Shown here: positions 55,945 to 64,000 of the stretch, in pieces
How the letters are laid out: every line of letters begins with the position of its first letter
Position numbering within the stretch: the stretch's first letter is position 1
Source of the DNA: CAYVBJ01 sp964449075
GTDB lineage: Bacteria > Bacteroidota > Rhodothermia > Balneolales > Balneolaceae
Direction: 5' to 3'
Length of the DNA stretch: 64,000 nucleotides
Assembly: GCA_964449075.1 (NCBI GenBank)
Contig: CAYVBJ010000003.1
Span: forward strand, 1 to 64,000
The notes under the pieces: generated by a model
Told to the model about the DNA's origin: nothing
Database searches by the model: none
What the model saw: the letters and a program-made list of their open reading frames with translations, nothing else
Translations under genes and position numbers: made by a program

Positions 55945-56559
55945 TTGTTAACAGTCAAAACAATAAGTCGTTCTGAATACAAAACCAAAAGCTCAAAGTT
56001 TTACGGTTATCTGCTGCCTGCTGCATCTGAAGATAAATTTAATCCGAAACTATACCGCTTAAAAAGCGAACATAACACCGCAACTCATCACTGTTATGCG
56101 TACAGAATCAATCCCTTCCAGCCTGAAGAGTTTGAATCGGATGACGGGGAACCTTCAGGCACTGCCGGTCAGCAGATACTGAATAGAATGAGATCCTCTG
56201 ACCTTATTAACTGCGGACTGATTGTAATCAGGTACTACGGCGGTACTAAATTGGGAAAAAGCGGATTGATTGAAGCATACTCTGAGACTGCTGATAAATG
56301 TATAAGTAAAGCAGACTTTCGAAAAGTTTTCAAAATCCGGCTATTTAAAATTAGTTATACTTATGAACAGCAGACGCATGTGAATCAGTTAATTCATGCT
56401 TTTAATCTTGCTGAAGAGAACTCTGTTTACAGGGAGAAGGTTACACTCATTTTGGGTTGTGATATTGAGCGTGTATCCGGATTTCAAGAAAAACTGAACT
56501 CAATCAAACATCTATTTGAGAGTACCGACGATTTGGGAGATAGCATCAGAATTGAGTAA
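55945..56559 (+). CDS. YigZ/IMPACT family protein (UPF0029)
   Basis: The likely start is TTG 55945 (MLTVKTISRSEYKTKSSKFYG). The 204-residue protein has the UPF0029 N-terminal domain, with ATHHCYAYRI (near 46-55), DDGEPSGTAGQQIL (near 65-78) and VIRYYGGTKLGKSGLIEAY (near 98-116), plus a C-terminal DUF1949-like part. YigZ proteins are widely conserved; the molecular role is unclear. It is a single gene divergent from sdhC across 200 bp. A TTG start is common in this window. Confidence 0.9.
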   Translation: MLTVKTISRSEYKTKSSKFYGYLLPAASEDKFNPKLYRLKSEHNTATHHCYAYRINPFQPEEFESDDGEPSGTAGQQILNRMRSSDLINCGLIVIRYYGGTKLGKSGLIEAYSETADKCISKADFRKVFKIRLFKISYTYEQQTHVNQLIHAFNLAEENSVYREKVTLILGCDIERVSGFQEKLNSIKHLFESTDDLGDSIRIE

Positions 56560-56691
56560 ATACTTAAATAATATATAGAAGCATAATGATATAATGTGTC
56601 AGACCCTGTAAAAATCTGCCTATAAAACTAAATACTGAAAATCAGTCTATACATTCTTACTTTTATTCAAAAAGGATTCTAAAATAATCAT

Positions 56692-57243
56692 ATGAAAATC
56701 TATACAAAACAAGGTGACGCAGGACAAACATCTCTCTTTGGCGGCATTCGTACCGAAAAAAATGATCCCCGGATTGAAGCGTACGGCACCATAGATGAAC
56801 TGAACTCTGTACTCGGCACGGTTATATCCCATCAGCCTTCTGAAACAGGACTTGAAATTCTGAATGATATCCAGCAAACATTATTCATTGTTGGAGCCGA
56901 TCTCGCAACTCCGGAAGATAAAAAAGAGAGAATAGAGAGAGTCGGAAAATCGGAGATCAAGAAACTTGAAAACCGGATCGACGAGTTAGAGAAGCACCTG
57001 CCGGCCCTTAAATCTTTTATATTACCCGGCGGCACAGCAGTCGGATCTCATTTACACCTGGCACGAACCGTCTGCCGGCGTGCGGAGCGTGCTATTGTCA
57101 GCTGCAAGCAGCAAAAACCTGTGTCTGATAATCTTCTTATTTACGTAAACCGCTTGTCGGACCTGCTCTTTGTGATGGCACGCTACGAAAATTACCAGGC
57201 CGGTGAAACCGAAACACCCTGGATTCCGGCCGGTAAAAAGTGA
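56692..57243 (+). CDS. Corrinoid adenosyltransferase, PduO type
   Basis: The 183-residue protein has the PduO-type ATP:cob(I)alamin adenosyltransferase pattern: KQGDAGQTSLFGG (5-17) with the ATP-binding glycines, GTIDELNSVLG (near 33-43) and VCRRAERAIV (near 123-132), with NRLSDLLFVMAR near the C-terminus. It makes adenosylcobalamin, the cofactor of enzymes such as methylmalonyl-CoA mutase. No B12-dependent enzyme or B12 riboswitch is adjacent, so its user lies elsewhere. It is followed by the phosphohexomutase after an AT-rich repeat. Confidence 0.93.
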   Translation: MKIYTKQGDAGQTSLFGGIRTEKNDPRIEAYGTIDELNSVLGTVISHQPSETGLEILNDIQQTLFIVGADLATPEDKKERIERVGKSEIKKLENRIDELEKHLPALKSFILPGGTAVGSHLHLARTVCRRAERAIVSCKQQKPVSDNLLIYVNRLSDLLFVMARYENYQAGETETPWIPAGKK

Positions 57244-57261
57244 ATTCTTTCCACCTGATTC

Positions 57262-57300
57262 AAAATTAATAATTAAAAATTCAGAATTAATAATTGTTAT
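57262..57300. repeat. AT-rich AATTAATAATT repeat before the phosphohexomutase gene
   Basis: This short block of AATTAATAATTAAAAATTCAG-like units resembles the blocks at 25421-25545. It lies immediately before the ATG at 57301. The shared composition suggests a dispersed intergenic repeat family of this genome. Confidence 0.45.
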
Positions 57301-58647
57301 ATGTCACTAATGATCTCTGTATCCGGTATCCGCGGGATATTCGGCTCTCATCTCAATCCTGAAAACATTGTAACCTTTACTGCCGCCTATGGCACATGGC
57401 TGGAAGGCGGAACTGTCGTGGTGGGACGCGATACACGAATCACCGGACAAATCTGCGAAGATATCGTCTGTGCAACCCTGCAAAGCGTGGGATGCAATGT
57501 AATTAAGTTAGGGATAGCACCTACTCCAACCGTTGCGATGGCTGTACTCAATCACAATGCGAAAGGCGGAATCATTCTGACGGCCAGTCACAATCCGGGG
57601 CAGTGGAACGCCCTGAAACTGCTGAATCACAAAAGTGAATTCCTGGATTCCGGGCAGGGGGAAAAAGTTATTGAGATATCGGAATCGGGCCACTTTGCCT
57701 GGAAAGAGTATAACGAAATCGGCTCTCTCTCTTTTGATGATGAGGTGATTCCCAAACATATTGAACAGATTTTGAGCTTGCCTTACATCCACAAAGAAAA
57801 AATTTCATCTGCAAAGTTTACAGTTGCCGTGGATGCTGTAAATGGCGCCGGAAGCCTGGCACTTCCGCTCTTGTTAGAAACGCTCGGAGTTACTGTGCAC
57901 AAGCTTTATTGCGAACCAACCGGCGTGTTTCCTCATAATCCTGAACCGCTGCCGGAACATCTGGGAGATATCTGCAATTTTGTAAAAGAGAATCAGTGCG
58001 ATCTTGGCATTGTAACCGACCCTGACGCCGACCGGCTTGCACTGATCGACGAAAATGGCAACCTGTTTAGTGAAGAGTATACCCAGGTGGCTGCCTTCGA
58101 TTTTATACTTGATAAAAAACCCGGAGCCACAGCTACCAATCTCTCCTCCTCGCGCGCTGCTGATGATATTACCCAAAGCTATAATCAGACATGTCACCGC
58201 TCGGCAGTCGGTGAAATTAATGTCGTTAAAAAGATGCAGCAAACTGGTGCGGTTATCGGCGGTGAAGGAAACGGAGGCGTCATAAACCCGGATTTGCACT
58301 ACGGACGCGATGCACTCGTCGGAACCGCAATGATTCTTCAGCTGCTTGCCGAACGCAAGATCACTGCTTCAGAGTACAGGGCCTCATTACCTCATTATGA
58401 AATGAGTAAACAAAAAATCGAACTCAGTAAACTGGGAATGGAATCTGATGAGCTTTTAGAAAAGATAACAGATAAGTTTTCAGAATTTAAACCTGACACC
58501 ATTGATGGTGTAAAGGTCAATTTCGAAAATGGCTGGGTTCATTTTCGGAAATCGAATACTGAACCTATTGTCAGGGTTTACTCCGAATCAAAAACAAAAA
58601 AGGAAGCCGAGCAACTCGCTCAGCGTGTACTCAGTGAATTGAAATAG
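57301..58647 (+). CDS. Phosphohexomutase, probably phosphoglucosamine mutase (GlmM-like)
   Basis: The 448-residue protein is an alpha-D-phosphohexomutase. It has the catalytic serine S96 in TASHNPGQWNALKL, the metal loop DPDADRLAL (about 240-248), the GGEGNGGVI sugar-binding motif (near 320) and RKSNTEPIVRVYSE at the end (phosphate binding). In Bacteroidota such proteins are usually annotated GlmM, which makes glucosamine-1-phosphate for cell wall synthesis. However, the GGEGNGG motif is also compatible with glucose or mannose mutase activity, so the substrate is left open. It follows the PduO-type gene on the same strand. Confidence 0.88.
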   Translation: MSLMISVSGIRGIFGSHLNPENIVTFTAAYGTWLEGGTVVVGRDTRITGQICEDIVCATLQSVGCNVIKLGIAPTPTVAMAVLNHNAKGGIILTASHNPGQWNALKLLNHKSEFLDSGQGEKVIEISESGHFAWKEYNEIGSLSFDDEVIPKHIEQILSLPYIHKEKISSAKFTVAVDAVNGAGSLALPLLLETLGVTVHKLYCEPTGVFPHNPEPLPEHLGDICNFVKENQCDLGIVTDPDADRLALIDENGNLFSEEYTQVAAFDFILDKKPGATATNLSSSRAADDITQSYNQTCHRSAVGEINVVKKMQQTGAVIGGEGNGGVINPDLHYGRDALVGTAMILQLLAERKITASEYRASLPHYEMSKQKIELSKLGMESDELLEKITDKFSEFKPDTIDGVKVNFENGWVHFRKSNTEPIVRVYSESKTKKEAEQLAQRVLSELK

Positions 58648-58663
58648 ATCACTGATTCAGTTT

Positions 58664-60511
58664 TCAGTTCTCAACAACAGGTGACTGAGTCTGTACCCTT
58701 TCAACCCGCTTTAAAAATTCTTCGGGCTTCAAAAATCCTACAACCCTGGTATCGGGCACCTCATTGCCCTGAGCGTCCAGGAAAATAATCGTGGGAACAC
58801 CTGCCACATTGTATTGATTCCGGATCTCTTCCGCTTCCGGCGAATCGTAATTGGTCAGATCTACTTTCAGCCTGGCAAAACGGTCCGTCTGCGCTATCAC
58901 CTCGCCGTCAGTAAATGTTATCCGATCAAGTTCAAGGCAGGGAATACACCAGTCTGCGTAGAAATCAAGCATCACTGGCTGGTTGCCCGCTGTTGCCGTT
59001 TCAACTTTTTCTTCCGAATAGGGTTCCCACTGAATGCTTTCAAGCTGTAAATTCTGCACCAGCATGAAACCGACAATCAAAGCAACAACTCCGGTAGCCC
59101 ATTTAACACTTCTGAATACTTTGTTGTCATTGCTTGTTCTCTCCAGGAATCCAAGATATATGCCACCCAGAATTACAGTGACCGGAATTGCGTAATAGAC
59201 ATACGCGGGAAAGAAAGCAAGGCCTGCATAAAAGATTGCAGCACCAACCAAAACAACACCAAAAACCTTCTTCACCCAGACCATCCACATGCCGGATTTT
59301 GGCATTTTACTGAGCAAACCGCTGAATGTTCCGAGAATGAGATAGGGAAAGCCCAGGCCGAAAGCGAGAATAAAGAAAGTGAAAAAACCGAAAAAGGGGT
59401 CGCCCTGTTGTCCTACAAAAGCAAGAAGTGCAATGATAGGAGGTCCGATGCACGGTGCGGCAAATATTCCGACTACAAGTCCGGAAATAAAATGACCAAT
59501 CACTCCGCCGGTGCTGCTTTGTGCACTTCCCAGTTTCTGAGTAAGCCAGGGTGGCAGCTGAAGCTCGTACAAACCAAACATACTCAGCGCTAAAAGAAAT
59601 AACAGTAACCCGATCCCGGCGAGAACCCACGGACTTTGCAGCCAGCTTCCAAAGAGGCTTCCTGTATATGCCGCCGCCACACCCAGCGCGCTGTACATGA
59701 ATACAATTCCAAAAACGTAAACGGATGCCATCGAAAATGATTTGCCGAGTGTCGAGTCCTGTGAAGCTTGTCCACCAAAAAGGGAGACCGTAACAGAAAG
59801 CATCGGATAGACACAGGGAGTCAGGTTTAGTGCAAGCCCGATAAAAAATATCCCGACAAACGCCCAGACAAACCCGCTTTCGTCAAACATCTGGGCAATT
59901 TCGTTACCGCCAGAAGTTGTACCTGCCACAACAGCCAGGTCAAAATCTTCAAAAATCTCCTGGTTAATTTCAGCTACCGGGGTGCCGCTTTCCACGATAT
60001 TTACGGGTATGCTCACATCAATGTTACTCGGAGCAAGACAGACATGATCATCACACGCCTGGACTCTTAATGTACCATTCAGGCTGTATTCACCCGGTTC
60101 AAGATTTCCTGAACTCCGAAATTCTATGTAGACCGGAGTCTCCTTTTCATAAATTTTAATGGCTTCTTCTGCAAAATCGACATCCAGCATTTTCCCTTTG
60201 GGATATCGCATATCTGCAATTACAAATCCTTCCCTTGGCTCAAGATTCAATTCTGTTCCGATCAGAAAATCCTCGGTTGGCTGGTTCGCGTTGATCTTCC
60301 ATCCATCCTGAATATCAAGCATCACAGCAACTTTAAAAAACTCACCTGCCGGAACTGCTTCAAACTCATTATATACTTCAAAATCCACCTTTCCCGCACT
60401 TGCGGACGGCCCGGCTTGTTGCGCGATTACCTGATTAAAGTGACCGGCAAAAAAAAGCAGTGCCAGGAAAAAATTAAAAATCAGTTGTTTATTCTGTTTA
60501 AAAGCTTGCAT
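58664..60511 (-). CDS. dsbD: Thiol:disulfide interchange protein DsbD
   Basis: The start chosen is ATG 60511 (MQAFKQNKQLIFNFFLALLFFAG), since a start at 60574 would put 21 residues before the signal peptide. The 615-residue protein has a periplasmic DsbD-alpha-like domain (about 30-190) and eight hydrophobic helices with LNLTPCVYPMLSVTVSLFGG (near 230) and CIGPPIIALLAF. A C-terminal thioredoxin domain has ADWCIPC (near 525). It moves electrons from cytoplasmic thioredoxin to periplasmic thiols, keeping CXXCH cysteines reduced for haem attachment. That fits the cytochrome-rich operon in region 1. Confidence 0.93.
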   Translation of the reverse strand: MQAFKQNKQLIFNFFLALLFFAGHFNQVIAQQAGPSASAGKVDFEVYNEFEAVPAGEFFKVAVMLDIQDGWKINANQPTEDFLIGTELNLEPREGFVIADMRYPKGKMLDVDFAEEAIKIYEKETPVYIEFRSSGNLEPGEYSLNGTLRVQACDDHVCLAPSNIDVSIPVNIVESGTPVAEINQEIFEDFDLAVVAGTTSGGNEIAQMFDESGFVWAFVGIFFIGLALNLTPCVYPMLSVTVSLFGGQASQDSTLGKSFSMASVYVFGIVFMYSALGVAAAYTGSLFGSWLQSPWVLAGIGLLLFLLALSMFGLYELQLPPWLTQKLGSAQSSTGGVIGHFISGLVVGIFAAPCIGPPIIALLAFVGQQGDPFFGFFTFFILAFGLGFPYLILGTFSGLLSKMPKSGMWMVWVKKVFGVVLVGAAIFYAGLAFFPAYVYYAIPVTVILGGIYLGFLERTSNDNKVFRSVKWATGVVALIVGFMLVQNLQLESIQWEPYSEEKVETATAGNQPVMLDFYADWCIPCLELDRITFTDGEVIAQTDRFARLKVDLTNYDSPEAEEIRNQYNVAGVPTIIFLDAQGNEVPDTRVVGFLKPEEFLKRVERVQTQSPVVEN

Positions 60512-60863
60512 ATGATTTTTTCTTCGGAACTCATTTGTTGCGAATAATAATAGAGCCTCAGTGCAACAAATCACCCATTATTAACAATTTCTGAATTACA
60601 GCATTACAAATTACAATTTCTGAAACACTTTAACTGTAAAAGATGTATCAAATAAACTCATTTTTTTGAATATCAAAGAGTATGTAACGAATACTTACAC
60701 ACTGCATGAAAATAACTGAATTCAATTGCTAAAAATTGTATCAGGTGAGTGGGTGTGGTGCAAAATTGGCAAAGTATTGTAAAATCAATATCTGATGACA
60801 TCAAAAAAGCTTAATATCAGTTCCCCCTAAAGCTAATAGTAGTATTTAAACTTTGATGAACAA
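60512..60863. other. Intergenic region upstream of dsbD and downstream of the NlpC/P60 gene
   Basis: This stretch of about 350 bp is AT-rich and contains a loose repeat of CAATTTCTGAATTACAG / ACAATTTCTGAAAC near 60580-60625. No ORF, RNA gene or strong terminator is supported. It should hold the dsbD promoter. Confidence 0.45.
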
Positions 60864-61403
60864 TCACAAAACCCTTCGCGCGCCCAGGTATTTACCCGCC
60901 CAGTAATTCTCTTCCAGGTTGGAAACGGCTACACCGGTAGATGATGCAGCGTGCAGAAAGTCACCACCGTTCATAGCTATCCCAACGTGTAAATCACGTC
61001 TTGAGGTTCTGAAAAAGATTAAATCTCCCGGCCTGATTTGATTCCTGCGGATTCCTTTTCCTTCAGCAAGCTGTTTTCTTGTGTTACGCGGGAGGTCCAT
61101 TCCGAAATATTCCCGGAACACAATCTGTGTAAAAGAGGAACAATCCACACCGTTAATACCGGTGCCCCCTAAAATATGCGGAGTTCCTCTCCATTCGTGA
61201 TGAGCCAGCTGCAGCTGAGAGTGAACAGAGTTGGAGGACGCTGAAATAGCTGCTGCAGATGGATAACGCGTTTCACCGGAATTACCATTATTACTATTTA
61301 CCGGTGTTGTTGTGCGGCTTGCTATTCCGCATCCTGATCCAAAAAGTATGAAAAGTGCGGCGGACCAGAGTATGAATACGGGGGAACGATAACAAGTCAT
61401 CAT
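60864..61403 (-). CDS. NlpC/P60 family lipoprotein peptidase
   Basis: The 179-residue precursor has a lipoprotein signal (GSGC, C25) and a NlpC/P60 domain (C40) with the catalytic Cys C88 in GVDCSSFTQIVF, then H139 (DLHVGIA) and H151 (FLHAASS). It cleaves peptide stems of peptidoglycan at the outer face of the envelope. The ATG at 61403 or the one three bases later may be used. It is divergent from pdxJ across only 63 bp, so the two promoters must be close. Confidence 0.9.
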   Translation of the reverse strand: MMTCYRSPVFILWSAALFILFGSGCGIASRTTTPVNSNNGNSGETRYPSAAAISASSNSVHSQLQLAHHEWRGTPHILGGTGINGVDCSSFTQIVFREYFGMDLPRNTRKQLAEGKGIRRNQIRPGDLIFFRTSRRDLHVGIAMNGGDFLHAASSTGVAVSNLEENYWAGKYLGARRVL

Positions 61404-61466
61404 TGTCTTATTTTGTTGCAGATGTTTTGCTTATTTTCAGAAAACTTAATGTAAATATCAACTTTT

Positions 61467-62189
61467 ATGAGATTACTTGTTAATATTGATCATATTGCCA
61501 CATTACGGAATGCCCGCGGTGAAGGTTTTCCCGATCCTGTTGAAGCTTCCTCCGTATGTGAAAAGGCCGGAGCTGCAGGAATTGTTTTTCATCTTCGCGG
61601 AGACAGAAGACATATCCGGGATGAGGATGTGTACCGCTTAAAAAAAACGGTTACCGGTATCCTGGATTTTGAGATGGCTGCCACTCAGGAGATGATTGAA
61701 ATTTGCACAGATGTTGATCCGCATCTCTGTACTCTTGTACCGGAAGGACGTGAAGAGTTAACAACAGAAGGCGGACTCAATATGAAGCGGGTATATGATG
61801 ATTTTGAAAAACGTGTTTTTCCCGCTTTTCGAAAAACGGATATTGAAATCAGCCTTTTTGTTGATCCGAATCCTGTTGATATTGAGCTCGCTGCAAAATT
61901 GGGATCAGACGCAATAGAGCTGCATACAGGCACATTTGCAAATGCCCAGTCACCTGATATTGAGCAAAAGGAGCTGAACCGCTTAAAAGAGGCAGCCGTT
62001 ATGGCACATGAAGCCGGTATGCAGGTTAATGCCGGGCATGGCCTGAATCTCAACAACCTGGGGCATTTGGTTGATTCTGTACCTCACCTGAAAGACATCA
62101 GTATAGGCCATGCACTGGTTTCACAATCTCTTTTCTGGGGTCTTGATAAAACAGTAAAAGCATATATTCAAATAATGAATTCAAAATAA
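61467..62189 (+). CDS. pdxJ: Pyridoxine 5'-phosphate synthase
   Basis: The 240-residue protein has the PdxJ TIM-barrel pattern: LLVNIDHIATLRNARGEGFPDP (3-24), FHLRGDRRHI (near 41-50), and VNAGHGLNLNN (near 192) with ISIGHALVSQ near 212. It condenses 1-deoxyxylulose-5-phosphate and 3-amino-2-oxopropyl phosphate to pyridoxine phosphate. It is followed 19 bp later by era on the same strand. The length and all core motifs are normal. Confidence 0.96.
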   Translation: MRLLVNIDHIATLRNARGEGFPDPVEASSVCEKAGAAGIVFHLRGDRRHIRDEDVYRLKKTVTGILDFEMAATQEMIEICTDVDPHLCTLVPEGREELTTEGGLNMKRVYDDFEKRVFPAFRKTDIEISLFVDPNPVDIELAAKLGSDAIELHTGTFANAQSPDIEQKELNRLKEAAVMAHEAGMQVNAGHGLNLNNLGHLVDSVPHLKDISIGHALVSQSLFWGLDKTVKAYIQIMNSK

Positions 62190-62208
62190 CCAATTTTAAC
62201 AGGACTTG

Positions 62209-63099
62209 ATGACAGAACAAAAGCAACAGCACAAATCAGGATATGTGGCCATAATCGGCAAACCGAATGCAGGTAAATCCACACTGATGAATTACATTCT
62301 GGGCAGCAAGATTTCGATAACCACTCACAAAGCTCAAACCACCCGTCATCAGATTGTCGGGATCTTTTCTGATGATGATACACAAATAATATTCCTGGAT
62401 ACACCCGGCGTAATATCGCCAAAGTATGAGCTTCAAAAAGCAATGATGGGCTCTGTAGAACGGGCACGAAACGATGCAGACCTGATTCTCTTTATATTTG
62501 ATCCCACCGACTATCACCCGACAGATGAAGTTCTGAACCTGCTTGATTCAATCAAACAGCCGGTTCTGCTTGTGGTTAACAAAATGGATATTGCAGATCG
62601 AAGGGAAGCGGAAAAAAAAGCAGAGTCTATCAGTAAAGAAATAGAGATTGCATCCATTCACTATGTATCGGCAACGGCAGGGTATGGAGTTCCCGGATTA
62701 ATGGAAGATATACGCTCACGGCTTCTCCCCGGTCCGCCCTATTACCCCAAAGATATCCTCAGTGAACAACCCGTCCGGTTTTTTGTTGCTGAACTCATCC
62801 GGGAGCAGGTTTACCTGCAGTTCCAGGAAGAAATTCCATACTCGTGCAGCGTAGATGTGATCTCGTATGAGGAGTCCGACGAAATTGACAGAATCAGTGC
62901 AGACATCATCGTTAACAGAAAATCACAAAAAGGAATGCTGATCGGCAAAGGCGGTTCAGCTATCAAAAATCTCGGCATTGCAGCCAGGGAATCAATTGAG
63001 GCTTTTATTGGAAAACAGGTATTTCTTGATCTTCACGTAAAGGTCCGTGAAAAATGGCGTGAAAAAGAGAACTGGATTCGTAATCTCGGATACAAGTAA
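62209..63099 (+). CDS. era: GTPase Era
   Basis: The start is ATG 62209, with a TTG three bases before. The 296-residue protein has G1 GKPNAGKS (16-23), G3 DTPG (near 64), G4 NKMD (near 124) and a C-terminal KH domain with GMLIGKGGSAIKNLG (near 244). Era binds the 3' end of 16S rRNA and helps 30S assembly. The order pdxJ-era places it in a housekeeping pair. It converges with the porin gene 33 bp away. Confidence 0.96.
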   Translation: MTEQKQQHKSGYVAIIGKPNAGKSTLMNYILGSKISITTHKAQTTRHQIVGIFSDDDTQIIFLDTPGVISPKYELQKAMMGSVERARNDADLILFIFDPTDYHPTDEVLNLLDSIKQPVLLVVNKMDIADRREAEKKAESISKEIEIASIHYVSATAGYGVPGLMEDIRSRLLPGPPYYPKDILSEQPVRFFVAELIREQVYLQFQEEIPYSCSVDVISYEESDEIDRISADIIVNRKSQKGMLIGKGGSAIKNLGIAARESIEAFIGKQVFLDLHVKVREKWREKENWIRNLGYK

Positions 63100-63132
63100 A
63101 AACAACATCAGGCTTCATAAGCCATATATAAC

Positions 63133-64000
63133 TTAAAGCTGAAACTGCAGGTTAAAAGCCAGGCCAAGCTGATCATCAATCAGATCGTCATTGTATTGAT
63201 AATTCAGGTTTACCTGATAGCTCATGATCCGGGTCAGCTGCCTGTTCAATCCCAAAATGAACCTGCTGTTATCCGGAATGTCATCCGATGCATCAAAATC
63301 AATCCGTTCCCATCTTAGCAGAAGTACAGAATCCGTTGCAGGCCGGTAGCCAAAAGTGGCATACGATGCCGTGACATCAGGTCTGCCGGCAAGCAGGAGA
63401 GCTTCAAACTCTGTATAAAGATATTCAGCCTTCACAAACCAATCTCCGGCATTAAAATCGACATCTCCGCCAATTGAATATCGTTCACCATCGAGAACAA
63501 TTCCTGTGCTGTTCCCGAGAGTTTCATTTTCAGTTTCACTGTACGCACTGTTTAGAGCTATGGCAAAGGATCGGTTATTCTCCAGAGGATGGTTGTATGC
63601 TATTCTGCTTCGTAAGAAAAAACTGTTGTCTTTGTTTGTATCAACGCCCGATCCGTTATAAATACCTGCATTGTAATGAAACCTGCCGATATCTCCCATA
63701 AAGGTAACTCCAAATTCACGCCTTTTGTAAACTGTTCCCACAAGGCGTGAGCGGTCAATAAAATCCGTATCTCCCGGTGAGGGTATTTGATCCAAACTCG
63801 TAAGTGGTTTTTGGGCGCCGGCCCGGATGTGCAGAATATCATTCACGGTATAACCAATGTACGCATCAAGAAGAACCGGGTTATTCCTGAAGCCAAGCTG
63901 AAGACGATAATCGAAATTATTATCAACTTTTCCTTTAACCCCAAGCCGTGCAACACCCAAATCAAATGAACGCCCGCCGTTAAAGTCCGTATCCTCAAAT
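63133..64000 (-). CDS. Phosphate-selective porin O/P family protein (partial, runs off window end)
   Basis: The minus-strand frame is open from the stop at 63133 to the window edge, so the N-terminus is missing. The visible 289 residues have alternating hydrophobic and polar strands, ending in LGLAFNLQFQL with the final aromatic or hydrophobic residue typical of outer-membrane barrels. LLDAYIGYTV, DTDFIDRSRLVG and YFG-like strands match the OprO/OprP group. Substrate specificity (phosphate or otherwise) cannot be read. The true start lies beyond position 64000. Confidence 0.8.
   Translation of the reverse strand, partial: FEDTDFNGGRSFDLGVARLGVKGKVDNNFDYRLQLGFRNNPVLLDAYIGYTVNDILHIRAGAQKPLTSLDQIPSPGDTDFIDRSRLVGTVYKRREFGVTFMGDIGRFHYNAGIYNGSGVDTNKDNSFFLRSRIAYNHPLENNRSFAIALNSAYSETENETLGNSTGIVLDGERYSIGGDVDFNAGDWFVKAEYLYTEFEALLLAGRPDVTASYATFGYRPATDSVLLLRWERIDFDASDDIPDNSRFILGLNRQLTRIMSYQVNLNYQYNDDLIDDQLGLAFNLQFQL

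Noticed and set aside
63100..63132. Terminator between era and the porin gene
   Set aside because: Only a 5-bp GGCTT/AAGCC stem with no T-run.

Overview
The window is bacterial chromosome of about 42% GC with gene-dense, mostly core content. Several features point to the Balneolota/Rhodothermota side of the Bacteroidota (FCB) group. These are an alternative complex III (ACIII) operon joined to an A2-type caa3 oxidase, a DUF4175 coiled-coil protein, a DUF4296 lipoprotein, a type IX secretion Plug-like (DUF5103) lipoprotein, a b558-type succinate dehydrogenase with a single membrane subunit, an O/P-type porin, weak Shine-Dalgarno signals and repeated TTG starts. The taxonomic placement is inference from gene families. 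A run of 100 Ns flanked by an exact 55-bp duplication shows that this is a scaffolded short-read draft.

Region 1 (1-14.3 kb) is respiration: a truncated DUF420 gene on the minus strand, then actABCDEF, a small helix-turn-helix/membrane protein, sco, coxB, coxA, coxC and coxD, closed by a hairpin terminator. Quinol electrons pass through ACIII to a caa3-type oxidase. ActE and CoxB carry related C-terminal cytochrome c domains. The actB gene looks broken only because of the assembly gap; removing 155 nt restores one reading frame of 1010 residues.

Region 2 (14.3-31.2 kb) holds an MBL-fold hydrolase, the DUF4175 protein, a minus-strand pair (GT81-like glycosyltransferase and an ATPase-GNAT fusion), purE, a class II photolyase, a gene-poor patch with an 87-bp MITE-like element, the homogentisate pathway pair hpd-hmgA, and a compact minus operon ptsN-dacB-ntrC-like-folD.

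Region 3 (31.3-48.9 kb) runs ccmB-holB-dapF-Plug-like and then envelope and housekeeping genes (degenerate serine hydrolase, RsmI-like methylase, RRM protein, ankyrin protein). It also has an unusual pair on the minus strand, a 1011-residue coiled-coil P-loop ATPase and an MscS channel. After that come an amidase, udk, coaX, an SDR, a DUF4296 lipoprotein and recQ.

Region 4 (49-64 kb) has a nucleoside permease, a possible ccdA remnant, a methyltransferase, a nucleoside phosphorylase, sdhCAB, yigZ, a PduO-type cobalamin adenosyltransferase, a phosphohexomutase, dsbD, an NlpC/P60 lipoprotein, pdxJ, era and a truncated porin. The ccmB, dsbD, sco and DUF420 genes together fit the maturation needs of the multiheme and copper proteins in region 1. 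No rRNA, tRNA or CRISPR array was seen. The best candidates for undescribed biology are the ATPase-MscS pair, the ATPase-GNAT/glycosyltransferase pair and the HTH-membrane protein of the respiratory operon.
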